A stretch of 64,000 nt of DNA, taken from positions 496,001 to 560,000 of the forward strand of contig NZ_AP022564.1 of assembly GCF_010727125.1 (NCBI RefSeq), written 5' to 3'. The position numbers and the translations under genes are program-made. This document shows positions 27,393 through 36,309 of the stretch, piece by piece. Below the pieces are notes generated by a model. It was given only the letters and a program-made list of their open reading frames with translations, was not told the DNA's origin and did not search any database. The stretch's first letter is position 1. Each line of letters opens with the position of its first letter. The DNA comes from Mycolicibacter terrae. GTDB lineage: Bacteria > Actinomycetota > Actinomycetes > Mycobacteriales > Mycobacteriaceae.

Positions 27393-29123
27393 ATGGGGAC
27401 CACGGTCGCAGCGCGGGTCAGACACCCGCTGCTGCTGTGGGCGTGGGGGCTGCTACGGCTGAAGTTCGTCGGAGTGGCGTTCGGCGCGCTGTTCTTCTGC
27501 CTGTCGCTGACCCCTTCGCTGTTGCCGCGCGATTGGCTGTTCCAAGGGCTGATCGGCGGCATCAACGCCGCCTTCGGCTACGGCCTGGGCGTGCTGATCG
27601 GCGCGGCGGCCGACCGGTTCGTGCTGCGCGGTGCCCGTTGGTGGCCGCCGTCGCAACGGGTGCTGCTCGGGCTGAAGGCGGCCGTGGTGGTGGCGGCGCC
27701 GGCCGCGTGCGTGCTGATGTTGATCCCGGCCGCCGGCTGGCAACGACAGGTCTCGGAGCTGTTGGGCATCGAAGGCCCGGCGACGCTGGGCTACCTGCGC
27801 ACCCTCGCCGTCGCGATCGGTGTGGCCGCCGCGCTGGTGGCGACGGTGCGGACGCTGATCGACACCACTCGGCTGGTGGCGCGGGCGTTGATCCGGCGCT
27901 GGCACCTGAACAGTGAAGTCGCCCTGTTCATCGGCACCGCGATCGTCGTCGTCGTGCTGGTCACCTTGATCAACGGGGTGCTGATCCGCGGGTTCTTCGC
28001 CGGCGCCAGCGCGGTGTTCCAGCCCGAGAACAGCGCCACCAAACCCTGGGCCGTGCAGCCCCAGCAACCGGAGCGCTCCGGCAGCCCGGCGTCTTTGGCG
28101 CCCTGGGACACCCTGGGCAGCCAGGGGCGCAGCTTCGTCGCCGGCGGAGCGCACGCCGCCGAGCTGAGCCGGATCAACGGCCGGACCGCCCGCGAACCCA
28201 TCCGCGTCTACGCCGGCCTGCACAGCGCCGGAGACGACCAGGCCCGGATGGAGCTGCTGGTCGACGAACTGGAACGCACGCACGCCTTCGACCGTCAGCT
28301 GCTGGTCGTGGTACCGACCACCGGCACCGGCTGGGTCAATCCGGCCGCGGCCGACGCGCTGGAGTTGCTCTACAACGGCGACACCGCGATCGTCGCCGTG
28401 CAGTACTCCTACCTGCCGAGCTGGATCTCGTTCCTGGCCGACCAGCGCAAATCAATGGACTCCGGCCGGCTGCTGGTGCACACCATCGCCGACCGCTGGC
28501 AACGCCTGCCGGCCGACCGGCGGCCCAAGCTGGTGCTCTACGGCGAAAGTCTGGGGGCGATGGCCGGTCAGGCTGCCTTCGACTGGCTGCCCGACATCGC
28601 CGAGCTCGGGTTCGACGCGGTGCTGTGGGTGGGCCCCCCGCAGGCCAGCCCGCTGTGGCACGCGCTGCTGGTGCGGCGCGACCCGGGTACCCCGGCGGCG
28701 CTGCCGCGCTACGACAACGGCCGAACCGTGCGCTTCGCCCAGGGCACAAAGCCGGCCGAGATCGCGGCGATCGCCGCTCCGCCGTGGCTCGGCCCCCGGG
28801 TGCTGTTCCTGCAGCACGCCTCCGACCCGGTGGTCTGGTGGTCCCCGGATCTGCTGTTCGCCCGGCCGGACTGGCTGACCGAGCCGCCCGGACCCGATCG
28901 CACCGCGTCCATGCGCTGGTATCCCGTGGTGACGTTCTGGCAGGTCAGCGCCGACCTGGCGCACGGTGAATCGATGCCGACCGGGCACGGCCACAACTAC
29001 GCGGACACCATCCTGGACGGCTGGGTGGCGGTGTTGCCGCCGGAGGGGTGGGAGCCGGCCGACACCGAGCGGCTGCGGACCGCGCTGCGTGAGTCCCGAG
29101 GGACCGACGGGCCGGTGTCCTGA
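27393..29123 (+). CDS. Membrane-anchored alpha/beta-hydrolase (Abhydrolase_9 type)
   Basis: From ATG 27393 the protein has 576 residues. Four or five hydrophobic helices fill the first 210 residues, and a soluble hydrolase domain follows. LYGESLGAMAGQAAF (around residue 395) is the nucleophile elbow; Asp in FLQHASDPVVWW and His in GHGHNYAD probably complete the triad. This arrangement is typical of the mycobacterial Abhydrolase_9 family with its own N-terminal membrane domain. It starts 10 bases after purL. Substrate unknown, possibly an envelope ester. Confidence 0.82.
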   Translation: MGTTVAARVRHPLLLWAWGLLRLKFVGVAFGALFFCLSLTPSLLPRDWLFQGLIGGINAAFGYGLGVLIGAAADRFVLRGARWWPPSQRVLLGLKAAVVVAAPAACVLMLIPAAGWQRQVSELLGIEGPATLGYLRTLAVAIGVAAALVATVRTLIDTTRLVARALIRRWHLNSEVALFIGTAIVVVVLVTLINGVLIRGFFAGASAVFQPENSATKPWAVQPQQPERSGSPASLAPWDTLGSQGRSFVAGGAHAAELSRINGRTAREPIRVYAGLHSAGDDQARMELLVDELERTHAFDRQLLVVVPTTGTGWVNPAAADALELLYNGDTAIVAVQYSYLPSWISFLADQRKSMDSGRLLVHTIADRWQRLPADRRPKLVLYGESLGAMAGQAAFDWLPDIAELGFDAVLWVGPPQASPLWHALLVRRDPGTPAALPRYDNGRTVRFAQGTKPAEIAAIAAPPWLGPRVLFLQHASDPVVWWSPDLLFARPDWLTEPPGPDRTASMRWYPVVTFWQVSADLAHGESMPTGHGHNYADTILDGWVAVLPPEGWEPADTERLRTALRESRGTDGPVS

Positions 29124-29143
29124 GGCCGCTGCGCGCCCGCGGA

Positions 29144-29149
29144 TACCCT
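29144..29149 (+). promoter_or_regulatory. Leaderless -10 box of the small conserved gene
   Basis: TACCCT ends 6 bases before the GTG at 29156. Confidence 0.45.
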
Positions 29150-29155
29150 CGACAC

Positions 29156-29551
29156 GTGTCCACCCGTCAACGCCTCGACCCGGCGCAGACCCGCGCCGCC
29201 GTCCTGGAGCTGGCCGAGTGGCTGCGCGATGAGAGCCTGCCCGCCCCGGACCGCGCCGAGCTGGCCGCCGCGGTCCGCCTGACCGCGCGCACCCTGGCCG
29301 AGCTTGCCCCGGGCGCCAGCGTCGAGCTGCGGGTGCCGCCGTTCGTGGCCGTGCAGTGCATCGCCGGGCCGCGACACACCCGCGGCACCCCGCCCAACGT
29401 CGTCGAGACCGATCCGCGCAGCTGGCTGCTGCTGGCCGCCGGGCTGCTCTCTACGGCCGAGGCGACGGTCAGCGCGAAGCTGCGGTTGTCGGGCTCGCGG
29501 GCCGCGGAGATCGCCGAATGGCTGCCGTTGGTGAAACTTGACGCGTGTTGA
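29156..29551 (+). CDS. Conserved mycobacterial protein (Rv0807-like)
   Basis: A 131-residue acidic, Ala/Leu-rich protein with mostly helical character. VELRVPPFVAVQCIAGPRHTRGTPPNVVET is the most distinctive part and resembles a sterol-carrier-like family seen only in actinobacteria. No catalytic motif is visible. It lies just upstream of purF, as Rv0807 does in M. tuberculosis. A leaderless -10 box precedes the GTG. Confidence 0.75.
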   Translation: MSTRQRLDPAQTRAAVLELAEWLRDESLPAPDRAELAAAVRLTARTLAELAPGASVELRVPPFVAVQCIAGPRHTRGTPPNVVETDPRSWLLLAAGLLSTAEATVSAKLRLSGSRAAEIAEWLPLVKLDAC

Positions 29552-29602
29552 CCGTAGACTGGTCATCGTCACTCAGGCCCGTCCCCCTGGAGCAGCTATA
29601 AC

Positions 29603-31120
29603 GTGCCGGACCAGCAGGCAGTAGACCTTGAGAACGCACCCCGCGAAGAGTGCGGCGTATTCGGTGTATGGGCCCCCGGCGAAGAAGTAGCGAAACTCAC
29701 TTATTTCGGCCTGTATGCGTTGCAGCACCGCGGTCAGGAAGCCGCCGGCATCGCGGTCGGCGACGGCTCCCAGGTATTGGTGTTCAAGGACCTCGGCCTG
29801 GTCAGCCAGGTGTTCGAGGAGCAGACGCTGGCGGCGATGTCGGGTCACGTGGCGATCGGACACTGCCGCTACTCCACCACCGGCGACACCACCTGGGAGA
29901 ACGCGCAGCCGGTGTTCCGCAACACCGCGGCGGGAACCGGGGTGGCACTGGGCCACAACGGCAACCTGGTCAACACCACCGAACTGGCCGGCCGCGCCCG
30001 GCGGCTGGGCCTGATCGACACCCGTCGTCCCGGCGTCGCCACCACCGACTCCGACATCCTGGGAGCGCTGCTGGCGCACGGGGCCGCCGACACCACCCTG
30101 GAGCAGTCGGCGCTGGAGCTGCTGCCGACCGCGCGCGGCGCCTTCTGTCTGACGTTCATGGACGAGAACACCCTGTACGCGGCCCGCGATCCGTGGGGGG
30201 TGCGGCCGCTGTCGCTGGGCCGGCTCGACCGCGGCTGGGTGGTGGCCTCCGAAACCGCCGCGCTGGATATCGTCGGCGCCTCGTTCGTCCGGGACATCGA
30301 GCCGGGGGAGCTGCTGGCCATCGACGCCGACGGGGTGCGCTCCACCCGGTTCGCGAACCCCACCCCGAAGGGCTGTGTGTTCGAGTACGTCTACCTGGCC
30401 CGTCCCGACAGCACCATCGCCGGCCGGTCGGTGCACGCCACGCGGGTCGAGATCGGCCGCCGGCTGGCCCGCGCGCATCCGGTCGACGCCGATCTGGTCA
30501 TCGGGGTGCCGGAATCGGGCATCCCCGCGGCGGTCGGCTACGCCCAGGAGTCGGGTATCGACTACGGGCAGGGCCTGACCAAGAACGCGTACGTCGGGCG
30601 GACCTTCATCCAACCGTCGCAGACCATCCGCCAGCTCGGCATCCGGCTCAAGCTCAACCCGCTGCGCGAGATCATCCGCGGTAAGCGGCTCATCGTCGTC
30701 GACGACTCGATCGTGCGGGGCAACACCCAACGGGCTCTGGTGCGGATGCTCCGGGAGGCCGGCGCCGTCGAGGTGCACGTGCGGATCGCCTCTCCGCCGG
30801 TGAAGTGGCCGTGCTTCTACGGCATCGACTTCGCCTCTCCCGCCGAGTTGATCGCCAACGTCGTCGAGGACGAGGACGAGATGCTCGAGGCGGTGCGGCG
30901 CACCATCGGTGCGGACAGCCTGGGCTACGTCGGGCTGGAGGAGATGATCGCCGCGACCGAGCAGCCCAGGTCGCGGCTGTGCAGCGCCTGCTTCGACGGC
31001 AACTATCCCATCGAGCTGCCCAGCGACAGCGCGCTGGGCAAGAACGTCGTCGAGCAGATGCTGGCCACCACCGCGTTGCAGGCCGAGAGCGGCAACGACC
31101 CGGCGCTGATCCAGCCCTAA
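29603..31120 (+). CDS. purF: Amidophosphoribosyltransferase
   Basis: First committed enzyme of purine synthesis, which makes phosphoribosylamine from PRPP and glutamine; 505 residues. The catalytic Cys17 follows a 16-residue propeptide (EECGVFGV), as in the Bacillus type. The PRPP-binding loop is LIVVDDSIVRGNT. C-terminal cysteines in SRLCSACFDG suggest the oxygen-labile 4Fe-4S cluster. GTG start with TGGAGCAG upstream; a -10-like TAGACT lies at 29555. In M. tuberculosis purM follows directly; here 15.4 kb of other genes intervene. Confidence 0.95.
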   Translation: MPDQQAVDLENAPREECGVFGVWAPGEEVAKLTYFGLYALQHRGQEAAGIAVGDGSQVLVFKDLGLVSQVFEEQTLAAMSGHVAIGHCRYSTTGDTTWENAQPVFRNTAAGTGVALGHNGNLVNTTELAGRARRLGLIDTRRPGVATTDSDILGALLAHGAADTTLEQSALELLPTARGAFCLTFMDENTLYAARDPWGVRPLSLGRLDRGWVVASETAALDIVGASFVRDIEPGELLAIDADGVRSTRFANPTPKGCVFEYVYLARPDSTIAGRSVHATRVEIGRRLARAHPVDADLVIGVPESGIPAAVGYAQESGIDYGQGLTKNAYVGRTFIQPSQTIRQLGIRLKLNPLREIIRGKRLIVVDDSIVRGNTQRALVRMLREAGAVEVHVRIASPPVKWPCFYGIDFASPAELIANVVEDEDEMLEAVRRTIGADSLGYVGLEEMIAATEQPRSRLCSACFDGNYPIELPSDSALGKNVVEQMLATTALQAESGNDPALIQP

Positions 31121-31162
31121 CCAAAACCGGTCTCCCGCAGCCCCTCGCGGCGACGCCTCACT

Positions 31163-31205
31163 TAAGTATCAACTACTTGACATTAGATCTGGCACTCGAT
31201 AGCGT
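31163..31205 (+). promoter_or_regulatory. Promoter with overlapping operator, left Rieske operon
   Basis: A good promoter is visible: -35 TTGACA (31177-31182), 17-base spacer, -10 TAGCGT (31200-31205). The inverted repeat TAAGTA-tcaac-TACTTG (31163-31179) overlaps the -35 box, as a repressor site would. The TACTTGAYATT string recurs before the SDR operon near 40302. Confidence 0.6.
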
Positions 31206-31247
31206 CGGCGCCATCGAGGCTCGTGACCTGAGACGGCTAGGACAGGA

Positions 31248-32519
31248 GTGGTTGTGGCGCGTTTCCCCAAGCCGCCCGAGGGCAGTTGGACCCAGCACTA
31301 TCCCGAACTCGGTACCGAACCGGTGTCGTACCGGGATTCCATCACTCCGGAGGTCTACGAGAAGGAGCGGGCGGCGATCTTCAAGCGCGCCTGGCTGAAT
31401 GTCGGCCGGGTGGAACAGCTTCCGCGAAAGGGAAGCTACTACACCAAGGAGCTCAAGGTCGTCAACACCTCGATCATCGTGGTGCGCACGACATCTGACG
31501 AGGTCAAGGCTTATCACAACGTCTGCCGGCACCGCGGCAACAAGCTGGTGTGGGACACCATGCCGTTGGAGGAGACCAGCGGGAACTGCCGCCAGTTCAC
31601 CTGCAAATACCACGGCTGGCGCTACAACCTCGACGGCGATCTGACCCATGTGCAGCAGGAGGAGGAGTTCTTCGACCTGGACAAGAGCCGCTACGGCCTG
31701 GTCGGCGTGCACTGCGAAGTCTGGGAGGGCTTCATCTTCGTCAACTTCGCCCCGATCCCCGAGCAATCGCTGCGCGAATTCCTCGGACCGATGGTGACGG
31801 CGTTGGACGGTTACCCCTTCGGCAAGATGACGTCGCGGTGGCAATACCGTTCGGCCGTCAATTCCAACTGGAAGCTGTTCCTGGACGCGTTTCAGGAGTT
31901 CTACCACGCGCCGATACTGCACGGAAACCAGACGCCCACGGCCTACCGGGTGGCGGCCGAAGAGGCCGGATTCGAAGCGCCCCACTACCGCCTCGAAGGG
32001 CCGCACCGGTTGGTGAGCACCTCGGGAGTTCGGGCCTGGGAGATGTCGGAAGAGATGCGCAAGCCCATCGAGGACATCTGCCAGAGCGGATTGTTCGGCC
32101 CCTGGGATCCGCCGGACATCGGCCCGGTCCCCGAGGGCCTCAACCCGGCGAAATGCGATCCGTGGGGCCTGGATTCATTCCAGATCTTCCCCAACTTCAC
32201 GATCCTGTTCTGGGGCCAGGGCTGGTATCTGACCTACCACTACTGGCCGACGTCGCACGATTCGCACATTTTCGAAGGCACCCTGTATTTTCCGCAGCCG
32301 CGCACCCCCCGCGAGCGGGTCGCCCAGGAACTCGCGGCGGTGTCGTTCAAGGAGTACGGGTTGCAGGACGCCAGCACCTTGGAGGCGACGCACACCATGC
32401 TCGGCACGGGCGCGGTGGACCGCTTTCTGCTCAATGACCAGGAGGTGCTGATCCGGCATTTCCACCACGAAACTGCCTCGTGGATAGCCGAATACGAGCA
32501 ATCGAGCGCGAAGGTCTGA
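31248..32519 (+). CDS. Rieske non-haem iron oxygenase, alpha subunit
   Basis: A 423-residue Rieske oxygenase. The Rieske cluster ligands are Cys93-x-His95 and Cys119-x2-His122. The mononuclear iron site has His220 and His225 (EFYHAPILH), with Asp374 in GLQDASTLE as the likely third ligand. The bridging residue that is Asp in naphthalene dioxygenase is Glu217 here, as in carnitine monooxygenase CntA. GTG at 31248 or 31254 starts the gene. No reductase or ferredoxin gene accompanies it. It is followed at once by a 111-aa partner gene, and the pair is duplicated near 41-43 kb. The substrate is unknown. Confidence 0.88.
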   Translation: MVVARFPKPPEGSWTQHYPELGTEPVSYRDSITPEVYEKERAAIFKRAWLNVGRVEQLPRKGSYYTKELKVVNTSIIVVRTTSDEVKAYHNVCRHRGNKLVWDTMPLEETSGNCRQFTCKYHGWRYNLDGDLTHVQQEEEFFDLDKSRYGLVGVHCEVWEGFIFVNFAPIPEQSLREFLGPMVTALDGYPFGKMTSRWQYRSAVNSNWKLFLDAFQEFYHAPILHGNQTPTAYRVAAEEAGFEAPHYRLEGPHRLVSTSGVRAWEMSEEMRKPIEDICQSGLFGPWDPPDIGPVPEGLNPAKCDPWGLDSFQIFPNFTILFWGQGWYLTYHYWPTSHDSHIFEGTLYFPQPRTPRERVAQELAAVSFKEYGLQDASTLEATHTMLGTGAVDRFLLNDQEVLIRHFHHETASWIAEYEQSSAKV

Positions 32520-32855
32520 GTGCCGATGACCACTATGCTGCCGACGGAGTTCGCCGACCTCGAGCCGTTCAACGACTGGTGCCTTGGCTCCGAACCCGAA
32601 CGCTACGCCAAGCGGATGGACAGTTCCATGGCGGACATGCAGGCGTTCTACGACGCCATCACCGCGCGCGCCGAAGACGCGCTGGCCTACTGCGACAAGT
32701 TCAGCCTCGATGACATGCCCGAGGATGTGCTGAACCTGATGCATCTGCTGTATTCCATGATCACGGTGGCGTTCCCGGCCGAATCCTGGAAACAGCCACG
32801 AGTTCCCGACTCGGGCGCCGCCGTCATCGAGTGCGTCTCAGAGCCTTTCCCGTGA
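32520..32855 (+). CDS. Small partner protein of the Rieske oxygenase (copy 1)
   Basis: A 111-residue acidic, helical protein of no family that I recognise. It starts at GTG 32520, abutting the Rieske stop; the ATG at 32526 is an alternative. Its core YCDKFSLDDMPEDVLNLMHL is repeated almost exactly in the paralogue at 42459. In both places the gene follows a Rieske-type protein directly, so a subunit or assembly role is inferred. It is not the usual beta subunit (no cone-shaped NTF2-like signature, and too short). The next gene overlaps it by 4 bases. Confidence 0.75.
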   Translation: MPMTTMLPTEFADLEPFNDWCLGSEPERYAKRMDSSMADMQAFYDAITARAEDALAYCDKFSLDDMPEDVLNLMHLLYSMITVAFPAESWKQPRVPDSGAAVIECVSEPFP

Positions 32856-34123
32856 GCCATCCGACGGCCGGGACCACGGTCCTGCGGGCTGCCCGATGGC
32901 TCGACATCGATGCCGGGGTGGCGCGTTCCCCGGCGGTCGTGGTGATCGAGGACGGCCGCATCACGGCGATCAATCCCGAAGCGCCGGTTGCGGATTCCGC
33001 CTCCGAAATCAACCAGGAGATCGACCTCGGCGATGTCACGCTACTGCCGGGCCTGATGGACATGGAGCTCAACCTGCTCATCGGCGGGCCGGGCAGCCCG
33101 GAAGGACTTCCCACGCCGATGCACGGCGTGCAGGATGATCCGGCCTACCGCACCCTGCGGGCCGCGGTCAACGCACGAACCACCTTGGAAGCCGGGTTCA
33201 CCACGGTGCGCAACCTCGGGCTGATGGTCAAGACGGGTGGCTATCTCCTCGATGTCGCCCTGCAGCGCGCCATCGACCAGGGCTGGCACGTCGGTCCCCG
33301 AATATATCCGGCCGGCCACGCCGTCACGCCCTACGGCGGCCATCTGGATCCGACCGTCTTCCAACGGCTCGCGCCGGGCGTCATGCCACTTTCGGTCGCC
33401 GAGGGCATCGCCAACGGCGTACCCGACGTGACCGCCTGCGTGCGCTACCAGATCCGCCACGGCGCCAAGCTGATCAAGGTGTCGGCCTCCGGCGGGGTGA
33501 TGTCACACAGCACGTCCCCGGGAGCCCAGCAGTACTCCGATGCCGAACTCGCGGCGATCGCCGACGAGGCGCACCGGGCCGGGAGGCGGGTAGCCGCGCA
33601 CGCCATCGGCGACAGCGCGATCCGGGCCTGCATCCGCGCCGGCATCGACTGCATCGAGCACGGCTTCCTGGCCACCGACGCCACTTTGAAGATGATGGTG
33701 GAGCACGGTACCTTCCTGGTCTCCACCACCTACCTGACCGACGCCATGGCCGTCGAGCGGATCGCTCCCGAACTGCGCAAGAAGGCCGCCGAGGTGTTCC
33801 CGCGGGCCAAAGCCATGTTGCCCCGGGCGATTGAGGCCGGCGTGCGCATCGCCTGCGGCACCGACGCACCGGCCATCCCGCACGGTCAGAACGCCAAGGA
33901 ACTGGCCGCTCTGGTGCAGCGCGGCATGACGCCGGTGCAGGCACTGCGCGCGGCCACCACCACCAGCGCCGAGCTCATCGACGCCGAGCACGAACTGGGC
34001 CGGCTGGCGCCTGGCTACTGCGCCGATATCATCGCGGTGCCGGGTGACCCGACCCGGGACATCGGCACCACGGGCGACGTGCGGTTTGTCATGAAAGACG
34101 GCCAAGTCTACAAGCGCAGCTGA
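32852..34123 (+). CDS. Amidohydrolase-superfamily protein with altered metal motif
   Basis: A 423-residue amidohydrolase related to imidazolonepropionase/prolidase-like enzymes, starting at the GTG that overlaps the previous stop (GTGA). The carbamylated Lys (GAKLIKVSASGG), two His (VAAHAIGD, CIEHGF) and the catalytic Asp (ACGTDAPAIPHG) are present. The usual HxH after PGLMDM is ELN here (Glu72, Asn74), so the alpha-metal site is lost or altered; E. coli NagA, with QxN, is a known one-metal precedent. It probably hydrolyses a C-N or lactone bond in the pathway product, but this is inference. Confidence 0.82.
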   Translation: MSHPTAGTTVLRAARWLDIDAGVARSPAVVVIEDGRITAINPEAPVADSASEINQEIDLGDVTLLPGLMDMELNLLIGGPGSPEGLPTPMHGVQDDPAYRTLRAAVNARTTLEAGFTTVRNLGLMVKTGGYLLDVALQRAIDQGWHVGPRIYPAGHAVTPYGGHLDPTVFQRLAPGVMPLSVAEGIANGVPDVTACVRYQIRHGAKLIKVSASGGVMSHSTSPGAQQYSDAELAAIADEAHRAGRRVAAHAIGDSAIRACIRAGIDCIEHGFLATDATLKMMVEHGTFLVSTTYLTDAMAVERIAPELRKKAAEVFPRAKAMLPRAIEAGVRIACGTDAPAIPHGQNAKELAALVQRGMTPVQALRAATTTSAELIDAEHELGRLAPGYCADIIAVPGDPTRDIGTTGDVRFVMKDGQVYKRS

Positions 34124-34138
34124 CCGAAAAGTGAGGAC

Positions 34139-34591
34139 ATGGATCCCACCCGCAACACCCTGTGGCTGCTCAAACAGGCCTTCTACTATTCCCTGACAAC
34201 CGTGAACGAGGCGATCAGCGATTACGGTGTGAGCACCGCGCAGATCGGGTTGTTACGCCAGCTCGCCGGCGAACCCGGGCTGTCCGGCGCCGAGTTGGCC
34301 CGCCGGCTGCTGATCACCCCGCAGGGCGTGCAGCTGGCGCTGAGTGCGCTCGAGGGCCGCGGCCTGGTAGAGCGTAAGCCGGATCCGCGGCACGGGCGGA
34401 TCCTGCGGTCCTACCTCACCGACGAGGGTCGTTCGGTTGCCTCGGAGGTTGTCGCCGACGCGATCGCCGCGCACGACCGGGTGTTCGGCGTACTGACCCC
34501 GGACGAGCAGGAGACGCTGCGCTCGCTGCTGACCCGCGTGGTCGAGCAGGGGACCGGGCACACCCTGTTCGCCGACCACATCGACCCCTGA
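34139..34591 (+). CDS. MarR-family regulator of accessory island 2
   Basis: A 150-residue winged-helix regulator: SGAELARRLLITPQGVQLALSALEGRGLV is the helix-turn-helix (about residues 49-77) and KPDPRHGRILRSYLTDEG the wing. It is the last gene of the left operon, 15 bases after the amidohydrolase, so it may autoregulate that operon through the repeat at 31163. It converges on the VWA gene 11 bases away. Confidence 0.85.
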   Translation: MDPTRNTLWLLKQAFYYSLTTVNEAISDYGVSTAQIGLLRQLAGEPGLSGAELARRLLITPQGVQLALSALEGRGLVERKPDPRHGRILRSYLTDEGRSVASEVVADAIAAHDRVFGVLTPDEQETLRSLLTRVVEQGTGHTLFADHIDP

Positions 34592-34602
34592 CCGGCAAGC
34601 GC

Positions 34603-36309
34603 TCACCCGCGGGCCGGCTTCGGCGCGGCCAATTCGGCCAGCGCCGCCACGAACAACTCGTCCATCTGCGGGCTCAACTCGGCCAGTGTCTTGGCGCCGG
34701 CATGGCTGGCGGAGCCGAAGACGCGTGCGAGCCGATCGGGCTCGGCGTTGGCACCGATGGAAAGGCACAGACACGCGACGCCGTCTGCCCGCAGTTCCTC
34801 GAGGGCCTTGGCGGCGTCGGCTTCGGCGTAACGGCCTTCGTAGCCTTCGTCGTAGGGGAAGCCGTCGGAAAGGACGATCAGCAACCGATTGGGTGTGCCC
34901 GCCTCGGTCTTGAGAATCTCGCCTGCGCCACGGATGCCGGCACCCAGCCGCGTGTAGCTCGACGGCGCGAGTCCGTTGAGCCGGGCTCGCCCGACGGCGC
35001 TGAAACGTTGTCCGAACGTTTTGATCGCCGGCAGCTGAACCGAGTGTCGGCCCTGAGAGCGGAATGCATAGACGGCCACCCGGTCACCGAGCTCTTCGAG
35101 CGTGACCGCCAGCGTGGCCGCCGCCCGCCGCTGATGGTCGTGTACGGCCAGGCCCTCGGGATCGGCATCGATGGCGGAGCCGGACGCATCCAGCAAGATG
35201 AGAACGCCGAGATTGCGCGCCAATTTGCGGCGTTCGGTGTAGACGTGTTCGGGTGGCGAGTAGCCGGAGCGCAAGTCGACGAACAAGTCGATGAGCGACT
35301 CGATGTCGAGCTCATCACCATCGGCGCGACCGCGTAACACCTTGGGTCCCAGGCCGACACGCGACAAGCGTCGCCGAAGCACGTCGTCGTGCACAACGCC
35401 GGCCTCGGCGACGTCGGCAGCAGCCGTCAGCGGAAAATCGATGACCCGGCACCAGTCGGGCCGATAGCGATTGTTGAAGACGTCCCACTCCGGATGCAGC
35501 GAGCCGCCTACGCCCAGAGCGGCGCCGGGCTTGTCGTCACCGGTGAAACGGATCGGTGTCGGAAGCGGCCGGGCGTTCGGCCCGACCGCGGATGCTCGCC
35601 GGATGGACCGGACTTGCAACTCTCCGCCGGCGGCGTCGTCGCCCTGCGACCGTGAATTGCCGAGCATCTTGCGGAGGAAGTCCGAGAGCGCCCGCGAATT
35701 GAACAGTGGATTCTCGAACAGTTTGAGAATCTTGCTTTCTTCGGACCGGCTGTCGGCCTCTTCGTCGTCCTCGTCCTCGTCGGCCTCGGGCAGATCGATG
35801 ACGTCGAACTCCAGCCGCAGGTCCTTGTCCGTGGCCGGGGTGCCGGGCCCGGCTGGCGACGCCAGCAGCCGGGAGGGTCTGATGACACCGAACCACACCG
35901 GGGCATCGGCGACTTCTCTTCGGCTCCTGGCTATCTCGAGTGACTCCTCGGCGGTGGCGGTGCTGGGTTCCCCGTCGAGGCGCAGCGTGGCGGCGAGTGA
36001 GATCTGATCGGCGAGTCCGGCAAGAACTCGCCGCCCCTCCAGTGCCAGGTAGCGGCGCGCCACCGATGGACGTGCCCGTAACGCCTTCACCAGTCGCGGA
36101 TCGAGGCTTCCCGCACCGAGCAGAGCGCTTTGGACCAGCACCTCGCGGCGCTGCTCGTCGACGCCAGTGCCCGCCGACACGAAGATGGCGTGACCGTTCG
36201 TATGCGCGGCCTCGCCCGCCGGCGCCTCGAAGACGTCGACCGACCTGCCGGCCAGATAGCTGGCGAGGTACCGGAACCGGTCGGGGGTCTCGGGATCCGA
36301 AGCGGTCAC
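34603..36309 (-). CDS. NorD/CoxE-like von Willebrand factor A protein
   Basis: A 568-residue protein with a C-terminal VWA domain (about residues 355-560). LLDASGSAIDA is the DxSxS part of the MIDAS metal site, and LIVLSDGFPYDEGYEG the later Asp. A strongly acidic stretch (ADEDEDDEEAD) lies near residue 180. Its start overlaps the end of the MoxR-type ATPase gene (GTGA), the pairing known for NorQ/NorD, CbbQ/CbbO and similar AAA+/VWA machines that activate or load metalloenzymes. No nor or cbb gene is near, so the client is probably encoded in this island. Confidence 0.85.
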   Translation of the reverse strand: MTASDPETPDRFRYLASYLAGRSVDVFEAPAGEAAHTNGHAIFVSAGTGVDEQRREVLVQSALLGAGSLDPRLVKALRARPSVARRYLALEGRRVLAGLADQISLAATLRLDGEPSTATAEESLEIARSRREVADAPVWFGVIRPSRLLASPAGPGTPATDKDLRLEFDVIDLPEADEDEDDEEADSRSEESKILKLFENPLFNSRALSDFLRKMLGNSRSQGDDAAGGELQVRSIRRASAVGPNARPLPTPIRFTGDDKPGAALGVGGSLHPEWDVFNNRYRPDWCRVIDFPLTAAADVAEAGVVHDDVLRRRLSRVGLGPKVLRGRADGDELDIESLIDLFVDLRSGYSPPEHVYTERRKLARNLGVLILLDASGSAIDADPEGLAVHDHQRRAAATLAVTLEELGDRVAVYAFRSQGRHSVQLPAIKTFGQRFSAVGRARLNGLAPSSYTRLGAGIRGAGEILKTEAGTPNRLLIVLSDGFPYDEGYEGRYAEADAAKALEELRADGVACLCLSIGANAEPDRLARVFGSASHAGAKTLAELSPQMDELFVAALAELAAPKPARG

